NCBI GenBank assembly: GCA_002413185.1
Contig: DHWM01000102.1
Coordinates: 411-12,982 of the forward strand
Origin: Actinobacteria bacterium UBA5182
GTDB taxonomy: Bacteria; Actinomycetota; UBA4738
Length of the DNA: 12,572 nt
Reading direction: 5' to 3'
Both the position numbers and the translations under genes were made by a program. Under the pieces are notes generated by a model, which was not told where the DNA came from, searched no databases, and was given only the letters and a program-made list of their open reading frames with translations. Position 1 is the first letter of the stretch. Each line of letters opens with the position of its first letter. This document shows, one piece after another, positions 6,600-12,572 of the stretch.

Positions 6600-8735
6600 A
6601 TGGCGAAGCCCCAGCCGGTCACCGACATCCGCGACGTCCAGGTCATCAAGCACGACCGGGCCTTCTTCCTCTCGGACCGGTTGGGCGACGTCCCCGAGGG
6701 CAACCGGGCCGCTCTCGGCCTGTACTACCGGGACACCCGCTTCCTGTCCCGCCTCGAGCTCACCGTGAACGACCTTCGCCCGCTGCTCCTGCATTCCTCC
6801 ACCGAGCGCAATTACTCGCAGACCGTGGAGCTGGCGTACCCCGTGATGATGGCGGACCCGTACGGCTTCGAGCACCGGGAGAACCTGGCGGTGTCTCGGA
6901 ACCGCCTCCTGGGCGATTCCCTCATGGAGCAGATCGAGGTGGCGAACTACGGAACGGTATCGCGGTCGTTGGAGCTGCAGCTCGAATTCGACGCCGACTT
7001 CCTCGATCTGTTCGAGGTCAGAGGGTGGGAGCGGAGGAAGATCGAGCCGGGCCAGCCCCAACCCGTCAGGGTGGGCAAGAACTCCGTCACGTTCGGATAC
7101 CGCGGCGCTGACGGAGAGGCCAGGGTCACCACCATTCGGTTCTCGCCGGCCCCGGACGAGCTGTCCGAGAATGTCGCGGTGTTCCGGGCCGAACTGGAGC
7201 CGGCAGGCCGCACGGAGATTCGGATCGAGGTGACGCCCGAGATCGGGGATCATAAGCCCGCTCGGAGAAGCCACCAGGAAGCCCGGCAGAAGCTCGAGCA
7301 GGAGTACAGCTCGTGGCGAAAGCGGTGCACCCGCTTCAACACCAGCAACCTCCAGCTGTCCTCGTTCCTGGACCGGGCCATCCTGGACCTGCGGATGCTG
7401 CTGTCGGAGGACGACAACGGGGAGCCCTACCTGGACGCCGGGGTGCCGTGGTACGCGGCCCTGTTCGGCCGGGATTCGATCCTCACCGCCTATCAGTGCC
7501 TGGGCGTGAACCCGCAGCTCGCGTGGGGGGTGCTCAAGGGACTGGCCGCGCTCCAGGGCACCGAGGAGGACGAATGGCGGGAAGAGGAGCCCGGCAAGAT
7601 CCTGCACGAGGTCAGGGTGGGCGAGCTGGCCGGCGCCGGCGAGGTTCCCCACACACCGTACTTCGGCTCGGTCGATTCCACGCCGCTCTGGCTGGTCCTG
7701 CTCACCTATGCGTACGCCTGGACCGGCGACGTGGATACGGTGAAGGAGCTGTGGCCGAACGCCGTGGCCGCGCTGGAGTGGATCGACCGGTTCGGCGACT
7801 CCGACGGCGACGGCTACGTCGAGTACCAGAAGCGCAGTGAGCGCGGCCTGGACAACCAGGGGTGGAAGGACTCGTGGAACGCCATCTGCCGGCCCGACGG
7901 CGAGCTGGCCGAGGGGCCCATCGCCCTGGTGGAGGTACAGGGCTACGTGTACCAGGCCAAGGCTCGCATGGTCGCCCTGGCGCGAGCTGTGGGCGAGGTG
8001 GACCTGGCCGATCGGTTGGAGAAGGAGGCTGCGGAGCTCAAGGAGCGGTTCAACGAGGACTTCTGGCTGGACGAGGAGGGTTACTTCGCTCTGGCCCTCG
8101 ACGGGAAGAAGGAGCGAGTTCGAACGATCACCTCCAACCCCGGCCACTGTCTGTGGTCGCAGATCATCGACGAGGACAAAGCAGGGCGCGTGGCCCGGAA
8201 GCTCCTGGCCCCGGGCCTGTCATCCGGCTGGGGGATCCGAACGCTGGCGACGAGGCAGAAGGCCTTCGACCCACTCGGCTACCACACCGGGACGGTGTGG
8301 CCCCATGACAACGCGCTCATCGCCCACGGGCTGAAGCTCTACGGGTTCGACGAAGAGGCCATGAAGATCATCGACCAACTGTCGATGGCCGGGATGCACT
8401 TCCCCCTGGCCCGGTACCCCGAGCTGTTCTGCGGCTTCTCCCGGCACGATGCTCCGCTCCCGGTGGAATACCCGGTGGCGTGCCGCCCCCAGGCCTGGTC
8501 CAGCGGGGCCCCGCTCTTGATGCTCCGATCCTACGGCGGCATCTCCGCCGACGCGCCGGCCGGGAAGTTGGACATCGTGCGGCCCCAGCTCCCCGAGTGG
8601 CTGGAGCGCATCGAGATCGTCGGGATGCGGGTGGGCAAAGCCCGAGTGGACCTGACGTTCTCGTCCCGGGAGGGCGTGACCGCCACGCAGGTTCCCCGCA
8701 AGGAGGGTGACATCGAGGTACTGATCCGGCAGTGA
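6600..8735 (+). CDS. glycogen debranching-type amylo-alpha-1,6-glucosidase
   Basis: A 711-residue cytosolic enzyme of the bacterial glycogen-debranching/amylo-alpha-1,6-glucosidase group, expected to hydrolyse alpha-1,6-linked glucose at branch points of glycogen or a related oligosaccharide. An N-terminal beta-rich GDE_N-like domain (about 12-215) begins VIKHDRAFFLSDRLGDVPEG and contains LGLYYRDTRFLSRLELTVN (39-57). A C-terminal (alpha/alpha)6 catalytic domain (about 250-650) shows VPWYAALFGRDSILTAYQCL (282-301), GLDNQGWKDSWNAI (416-429), YHTGTVWPHDNALIAHGL (561-578) and PVACRPQAWSSGAPLLML (625-642). These acidic Asp/Glu-containing loops are the expected catalytic regions, but I cannot assign the exact pair. 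There is no signal peptide. It is the first gene of a three-gene operon; its TGA overlaps the GTG of the oxidase. Related (alpha/alpha)6 enzymes act on other alpha-glucosides, so natural substrate remains open. Confidence 0.88.
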   Translation: MAKPQPVTDIRDVQVIKHDRAFFLSDRLGDVPEGNRAALGLYYRDTRFLSRLELTVNDLRPLLLHSSTERNYSQTVELAYPVMMADPYGFEHRENLAVSRNRLLGDSLMEQIEVANYGTVSRSLELQLEFDADFLDLFEVRGWERRKIEPGQPQPVRVGKNSVTFGYRGADGEARVTTIRFSPAPDELSENVAVFRAELEPAGRTEIRIEVTPEIGDHKPARRSHQEARQKLEQEYSSWRKRCTRFNTSNLQLSSFLDRAILDLRMLLSEDDNGEPYLDAGVPWYAALFGRDSILTAYQCLGVNPQLAWGVLKGLAALQGTEEDEWREEEPGKILHEVRVGELAGAGEVPHTPYFGSVDSTPLWLVLLTYAYAWTGDVDTVKELWPNAVAALEWIDRFGDSDGDGYVEYQKRSERGLDNQGWKDSWNAICRPDGELAEGPIALVEVQGYVYQAKARMVALARAVGEVDLADRLEKEAAELKERFNEDFWLDEEGYFALALDGKKERVRTITSNPGHCLWSQIIDEDKAGRVARKLLAPGLSSGWGIRTLATRQKAFDPLGYHTGTVWPHDNALIAHGLKLYGFDEEAMKIIDQLSMAGMHFPLARYPELFCGFSRHDAPLPVEYPVACRPQAWSSGAPLLMLRSYGGISADAPAGKLDIVRPQLPEWLERIEIVGMRVGKARVDLTFSSREGVTATQVPRKEGDIEVLIRQ

Positions 8736-9919
8736 GCGAGGAGAAGGAAGTGGCCGTCGAAACATTTCTCCCGTTGAAGGACGAGCCCGTCTCCGATGTC
8801 CCGGCGGGAGGAGCTGCCCCGGAGGACCGGTTCGGCGTCGAGGACTTCGAAGCCGCGGCCCGGGAGCGGCTGCCGCGGGTGGCCTACGACTACTACGCCG
8901 GCGCCGCAGGCGACGAATGGACGCTTCGGGAGAACCGCCGGGCGTTCCGGCGGTGGGTCCTCCGGCCCCGGGTCCTGGCCGGCGTGGACCACGTCGACCT
9001 GACGACCACCGTTCTGGGACACCCGGTCCCCTTTCCGATCCTGCTCGCTCCCACGGCGTTCCAGCGCCTGGCGGACCGGGAGGGCGAGCTGGCCACGGCT
9101 CGGGCGGCGAAGTCCCTCGGGGCCCTCATGGTCGTTTCGACGATCTCGACGGTTGCGTTGGAGGACGTGGCGGAAACGGGCGTCGACAGGTGGTTCCAGC
9201 TCTACGTGATGCGAGACCACGAGATCACGGCCCGGCTGGTCAAGCGGGCTCACAGGGCTGGCTACGGGGCCATCGTCCTGACGGTGGACACGCCCATCCT
9301 CGGCCGGCGGATCAGGGACGAACGGAACCGGTTCACCCTTCCTCCGGGGATCGGCATGGCGAACCTCGAGGGCATGCCGCTTCCCGAGCAGGCGGAGCCA
9401 GGGTCCAGCCTGGCCAGCTATTTCGCCAGCGACCACGACGCCTCGCTCACGTGGAAGGACCTGGAGTGGCTTCGTTCCTTGTCGCCCCTGCCGCTGCTCC
9501 TGAAGGGCATCCTCACGGGGGAGGACGCTCGCAGGGCCGTGGACGCCGGTGTCGACGGGATCGTGGTGTCGAACCACGGTGGACGGCAACTCGACGGCGC
9601 CCCCGCCACCCTGGACGCGCTGCCCGAGGTGGTGGAGGCGGTGCATGGTCGGGCCGAGGTCTTCATGGACGGCGGGGTCCGCCGGGGGACGGACGTGCTG
9701 AAGGCCCTGGCCCTGGGGGCGCGGGCCGTTCTGATCGGCCGCCCCTATCTGTGGGGGCTTGCGGCGAACGGCCAGGCGGGAGTGAAGCGGGTGCTGGAGA
9801 TGCTCCGGGACGAGCTCTCCCTCGCCATGGCGTTGTCGGGGCGGCGATCGATCGCCGAGGTCGACCGCTCCCTGGTCGCCCCGGCGCCGTGGTTCGGCGC
9901 CGAAGGAGAGCGGCGATGA
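8732..9919 (+). CDS. FMN-dependent alpha-hydroxy-acid oxidase (glycolate/lactate oxidase type)
   Basis: A 395-residue TIM-barrel flavoenzyme of the (S)-2-hydroxy-acid oxidase family, oxidising a 2-hydroxy acid to the 2-oxo acid, with oxygen or another acceptor. Active-site residues matching plant glycolate oxidase are visible: the tyrosine pair 54-55 in AYDYYAGAAGDEWTLREN, Tyr158 in QLYVM, Asp186 in LTVDTP, Arg192 in LGRR, Lys258 in LLLKGI, and His282 and Arg285 in SNHGGRQLDG. FMN phosphate binding is by MDGGVRRGTDVLKALALGA (312-330) and IGRP (335-338). The position corresponding to the plant Trp108 is occupied by Ile138 (STIST), so substrate size may differ from glycolate. There is an N-terminal extension of about 35 residues. 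GTG at 8732 overlaps the preceding stop; GTG at 8750 has a better Shine-Dalgarno. The gene overlaps the aminotransferase by 4 nt, which favours glycolate or a similar substrate. Confidence 0.92.
   Translation: MSEEKEVAVETFLPLKDEPVSDVPAGGAAPEDRFGVEDFEAAARERLPRVAYDYYAGAAGDEWTLRENRRAFRRWVLRPRVLAGVDHVDLTTTVLGHPVPFPILLAPTAFQRLADREGELATARAAKSLGALMVVSTISTVALEDVAETGVDRWFQLYVMRDHEITARLVKRAHRAGYGAIVLTVDTPILGRRIRDERNRFTLPPGIGMANLEGMPLPEQAEPGSSLASYFASDHDASLTWKDLEWLRSLSPLPLLLKGILTGEDARRAVDAGVDGIVVSNHGGRQLDGAPATLDALPEVVEAVHGRAEVFMDGGVRRGTDVLKALALGARAVLIGRPYLWGLAANGQAGVKRVLEMLRDELSLAMALSGRRSIAEVDRSLVAPAPWFGAEGERR
8739..8743 (+). promoter_or_regulatory. AGGAG that may set an internal start of the oxidase
   Basis: AGGAG stands exactly 6 nt before the in-frame GTG at 8750, an ideal position, whereas the upstream GTG at 8732 has only poor purine matches and depends on coupling to the preceding TGA. 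Choosing 8750 would shorten the protein by six residues outside the conserved barrel. Confidence 0.4.
9904..9908 (+). promoter_or_regulatory. Shine-Dalgarno of the aminotransferase
   Basis: AGGAG lies 7 nt before the ATG at 9916, inside the last codons of the oxidase. Together with the ATGA overlap it fixes the aminotransferase start, although the frame is open for about 1 kb further upstream as a shadow of the oxidase gene. Confidence 0.75.
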
Positions 9920-11037
9920 CGCACATCCCGGGACGGTTCGAGCCACCGCCACGGCGCCTCATGGGCCCGGGCCCGAGCCCCGTGCACCGTCGGGTCCTGG
10001 AGGCGATGGCCCGCCCGGTCATCGGCCACATGGACCCGGAGACGCTTCGGATGCTCGACGAGATCCAGGTGATGCTCCGCGACGCCTTCCGGACGTCGAA
10101 CGAGCTCACGTTCCCCGTCTCGGGCACGGGGACGGCGGGGATGGAGTGCGCCCTCATGAATACCCTGGAGCCCGGAGAGACGGCGGTCATCGCCGTGAGC
10201 GGCGCGTTCGCCGAGCGGATGGTCGAGATCGCCCGGCGGTGCGGGGCCGACGTGGAGATCGTGGGGGACCGGTGGGCCGAACCCGTCCCCACGGCCGAGA
10301 TCGCCGCGGCCCTGGACCGGCGCCCCGAGACGAAGATCGTGGGGGTCGTCCATGCCGAAACCTCGACCGGGATGCTCCAGCCGCTCGATGAGATCGGCGC
10401 CCTCTGTCGGGAGCGGGAGGCCCTGTTCGTGGTCGACGCCGTTGCCTCGCTGGGCGGGATCCCACTGGAGGTGGATGGGTGGGGTATCGACGTGTGCTAC
10501 TCGGGCTCCCAGAAGTGCCTGTCGGCGCCGCCCGGCCTGGCCCCGATCACGTTCTCGGCGGAGGCGGCGGCGGTTCGAGCGAACCGCGTGCAGCCGCCGC
10601 GTTCGTTCTACCTGGACGCCCTGTTCATCTCGAAGTACCTGGGCAGCGAGCGCCGGTACCACCACACCGCGCCGGTCTCGATGCTGTACGCGCTGCACGA
10701 GGCGCTCCGGGTGGTCCTGGAGGAGGGGATGGAGGCGCGGTGGCGCCGGCACGCCGAGATCGGCTCCGAGCTCCTGGCGGCGCTGGTCGATCGGGGCTTC
10801 CAAGCCGTGCCGCCTGAGGGCTATCGCCTGCCCCAGGTGGTGTGTGTTCGCCTTCCGGACTCACTGGCCGAGCCCGACGCTCGGCGGCGCCTGCTCGGGG
10901 AGTACGGCATCGAAGTAGCCGGCGGCCTCGGCGAGCTGGCCGGGAAGGTCTGGCGGATCGGGCTGATGGGAGAGTCGTGCGATCGTGAGCACGTCAAGGC
11001 CCTGCTCGACGCCGTCGACGACCTTCTGGCCGCCTGA
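9916..11037 (+). CDS. class V PLP aminotransferase, alanine-glyoxylate type
   Basis: A 373-residue fold-type I, class V pyridoxal-phosphate aminotransferase resembling alanine-glyoxylate and serine-glyoxylate aminotransferases, cytosolic. The N-terminal LMGPGPSPVHRRVLEAM (15-31) and IGHMDP (36-41) are classic for this group. FPVSGTGTAGMECAL (66-80) binds the cofactor phosphate, HAETSTG (146-152) and VVDAVASLGGIPL (172-184) carry the PLP-contacting Asp174, YSGSQKCLSAPPGLA (195-209) contains the Schiff-base Lys200, and WRIGLMG (346-352) carries the likely carboxylate-binding Arg347. Length is normal and no residue is missing. It overlaps the oxidase stop by 4 nt (ATGA), so the two proteins are made together. 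The expected reaction is glyoxylate plus alanine or serine to glycine plus the keto acid. Other class V members use pyruvate or phosphonate substrates, so context carries much of the assignment. Confidence 0.92.
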   Translation: MTHIPGRFEPPPRRLMGPGPSPVHRRVLEAMARPVIGHMDPETLRMLDEIQVMLRDAFRTSNELTFPVSGTGTAGMECALMNTLEPGETAVIAVSGAFAERMVEIARRCGADVEIVGDRWAEPVPTAEIAAALDRRPETKIVGVVHAETSTGMLQPLDEIGALCREREALFVVDAVASLGGIPLEVDGWGIDVCYSGSQKCLSAPPGLAPITFSAEAAAVRANRVQPPRSFYLDALFISKYLGSERRYHHTAPVSMLYALHEALRVVLEEGMEARWRRHAEIGSELLAALVDRGFQAVPPEGYRLPQVVCVRLPDSLAEPDARRRLLGEYGIEVAGGLGELAGKVWRIGLMGESCDREHVKALLDAVDDLLAA

Positions 11038-11077
11038 GCAGACGCGAGAGTGCCGGCCAGCCTCCCGCCGACGTCAG

Positions 11078-12527
11078 CTACAGGCCGAACGCGTGCAGGT
11101 GCCCGTCGATCCCCCCGATGTAGACGTGGCCGTCCACCACCATCGGCGCACCGTACAGGGCCGCCGTGAACAGCGTCCCGCTGTCCCACAGGTGCGCGCC
11201 GGTGGCGGCGTCGAACGCGAAGAGCTGATCGCCGGTCGCGTCGGCGTAGTACACCACCCCGTTGGCCACCGTGGGGGGCGGTACGACCACCTTCCTGTTG
11301 CCCACCGTCTGCTGCCACGCCAGGGCGATCGTGCAGTCGGGCTGGATGTCGAATGCGACCAGGCCGTGGAAGTAGGGGCCGGTGAGGCTCGAGTTGGACG
11401 AGTTCGACACGTACAGCATGTTGGTCACGGGGGAGTAGGCCGGGAGGTTCTGGAACGCCCCGTCCTTCGGGCTGGCCACCTGGATCCGCTGGAGCGGGCC
11501 GGAGTCGATGAAGTCGCGCTGGTAGACGAAGAGGGTCCCGTTCTTGTTCTTCACCGCAAGCAGCCCCGGGCAGCCCGGCGGGTGGTAGAGCATGGGGGTC
11601 CCGCCGAAATCGACGTCGGTGCCCGCCAGGCCCGGATAGTTCGCCGCCACCAGGCTGAGATTGGGCGTCAGACGGACCACGTGCTCGGCGTAGCGATAGC
11701 TCTGTGAGGTGGTCAGCGCATTCCCGGTGGCGGTGAACACGTTGCGCGTGGCGGCGTCGATCGAGACCCCACCCATCCCCCAGATCCCACCGCCGGAGAC
11801 GTCGGTGTTCTTGCCCGTCACGTAGAAGGCCTTGACGAACTGCGCCGTGGAGGCGTCGATCTCCACCAGCCTCCCCTTGTATTGGGGTCACGTCGCAATA
11901 GCTCGCCACCGGCACGTACAGCTTGCCGTTCGAGAGTGTCAGCGCGCTGAAGACGTGCTCGTGCAGGACGTTGGTCGTGACGGGGATGGGCCAGCCGGAT
12001 GCGACGGCGCCGGTGGAGAGGTCCAGGGCGTAGACCTGGTCGTCCCCTCCGGTCACGTAGACCCGGTTGGTGCGGCGTTCGGTGACCGCCGTACCGTCCA
12101 CGCCCCGGGGGTTCAGGCATCCGTCCGGCTGCGTGGTGCCGACGAACGTCTTCCACACCTTCTGGCCGGTCGAAGCATCGACCGCCACGATGTAGCCCTG
12201 CTGGGTCCCGATGTACAGGATGTCGGTCGGGATGCCGCTCACCATCACCCCGGACGCGAGGATCGGCTGGGCCACCGTCGAGGTCGGAGAGCCCTCGCCG
12301 AGATCGAACGACCACAGCTCGTGGAGCCCGGCCACGTTCCCCACGCCGAGCGTGGTCTCGTTGGGGTTATAGCCCGTGCGTTGGAGGTCATAGCCGAACG
12401 TCGACCAGTCGAGCGGCGTGCCGGCAGAGGCAACGCCAGACGCTCCCGCCTGGGCCAGCAACACGGCGACAGCGGCCGTGGCCAGCAGGGGGCGAGCCAG
12501 GGCGCGGGGGGTGGTTCGGACCCTCAT
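11078..12527 (-). CDS. exported PQQ-type beta-propeller protein, interrupted by one frameshift
   Basis: An exported WD40/PQQ-like propeller protein of about 482 residues once a one-base frameshift is repaired. Residues 1-36 form a Sec signal peptide (RTTPRALARP, then LLATAAVAVLLAQ, with a likely cut after ASA-G). Mature domain begins LDWSTFGYDLQRTGYNP. PQQ-like blade motifs follow: ILYIGTQQGYIVAVDASTGQ (103-122), RVYVTGGDDQVYALDLSTG (155-173), KLYVPVASYCD (202-212), then after the shift GRLVEIDAST, RNVFTATGNA, VVYYADATGDQLFAFDAATG and VYIGGIDGHLHAFGL at the end. The N-terminal frame (from 12527) breaks near codon 214; the rest is in the next frame to the TAG at 11078-11080, the largest part being 11078-11866. 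Start supported by AAGGG 8 nt before the ATG; a possible -10, TAGGGT, lies at 12564-12569. Repeats of this type bind PQQ in some dehydrogenases or act as scaffolds; no dehydrogenase catalytic signature was recognised. It converges with the aminotransferase 40 nt away. Confidence 0.8.
11884..11887 (-). other. frameshift site: C4 run in the propeller gene
   Basis: The minus strand reads GTG ACC CCA ATA CAA here, leaving the propeller frame. Dropping one C gives GTG ACC CAA TAC AAG GGG, which restores the Tyr-Lys-Gly-Arg-Leu-Val-Glu-Ile-Asp continuation typical of a propeller blade. A one-base gain in a homopolymer is the simplest explanation, either as an assembly or sequencing error or as a real mutation. 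The unshifted frame runs on by chance to 10821, across the stop of the opposite gene. Confidence 0.75.
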
Positions 12528-12572
12528 GCGGGATCCCTTCTGCGTGGCGAGGATTGAGTCCGTACCCTAGGG

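Noticed and set aside
6534..8147. Upstream extension of the GH5 frame through the debranching gene
   Set aside because: The frame is open but antisense to conserved catalytic motifs of the debranching enzyme; the GH5 signal peptide marks the true start near 6533 or 6461.
8917..9915. Upstream extension of the aminotransferase frame through the oxidase
   Set aside because: Shadow translation without motifs; AGGAG and the ATGA overlap fix the start at 9916.
11026..11060. Possible terminator between the convergent aminotransferase and propeller genes (CTGGCC ... GGCCAG)
   Set aside because: Only a 6-bp stem around a 23-nt loop, partly inside the coding region and without a T-run; not supportable as a terminator.
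10821..11077. Run-on of the propeller N-terminal frame across the aminotransferase end
   Set aside because: After the C4 site this frame is low-complexity Arg/Gly/Ala-rich and has no propeller motifs; the real continuation is in the adjacent frame, ending at 11078.
11880..11895. Programmed ribosomal frameshifting at the propeller break
   Set aside because: No classic -1 slippery heptamer, no stop codon stalling the zero frame, and no clear downstream structure; a one-base indel explains it more simply.
12565..12572. Palindrome CCCTAGGG at the right edge
   Set aside because: A short self-complementary octamer at the window end with no second copy seen; chance is sufficient.

Overview
The window is high-GC, gene-dense bacterial DNA with very short intergenic gaps, GTG and ATG starts, and several genes that have a TANNNT -10 hexamer 7-9 nt before the start codon and no Shine-Dalgarno sequence. 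An F420-type luciferase-like oxidoreductase, a GlpX-type fructose bisphosphatase and probable leaderless genes fit an uncultured, deep-branching actinobacterium. A high-GC Chloroflexota lineage cannot be excluded. I see no RNA genes, insertion sequences, CRISPR arrays, attachment sites or origins. Base and codon use look even throughout, so this reads as chromosomal core or near-core DNA rather than a mobile island.

Layout. (1) Positions 1-1327, plus strand: the last codons of an upstream gene, an LLM-class F420-dependent oxidoreductase, and a tiny HARE-HTH-like winged-helix protein starting 4 nt after it. (2) Positions 1351-4134, minus strand, read right to left: a NarL/LuxR response regulator, glycerol-3-phosphate dehydrogenase (gpsA) and class II fructose-1,6-bisphosphatase (glpX). 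gpsA and glpX are 5 nt apart and form an operon; the regulator is 70 nt upstream of gpsA. (3) Positions 4205-5110, plus strand: an EamA/DMT permease, divergent from the regulator. (4) Positions 5121-6533, minus strand: a secreted, probably lipid-anchored GH5 glycosidase. (5) Positions 6600-11037, plus strand: a tightly coupled three-gene operon of a glycogen-debranching-type glucosidase, an FMN 2-hydroxy-acid oxidase (glycolate oxidase type) and a class V alanine-glyoxylate-type aminotransferase, with 4-nt stop/start overlaps at both junctions. (6) Positions 11078-12527, minus strand: an exported PQQ-type beta-propeller protein whose reading frame is broken once at a C4 run.

How the genes may work together: gpsA-glpX sits at the triose-phosphate node, where FBP is drained towards hexose-6-phosphate and DHAP towards glycerolipid. 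The oxidase-aminotransferase pair would convert a 2-hydroxy acid such as glycolate to glyoxylate and then glycine, and it is co-translated with a glucan-debranching enzyme. The GH5 lipoprotein is divergent from that operon and may share its regulation. I did not find a clearly new system. The items most worth a second look are the interrupted propeller gene, the debranching-oxidase-aminotransferase operon, the stand-alone HARE-HTH protein and the repeated leaderless promoter pattern.
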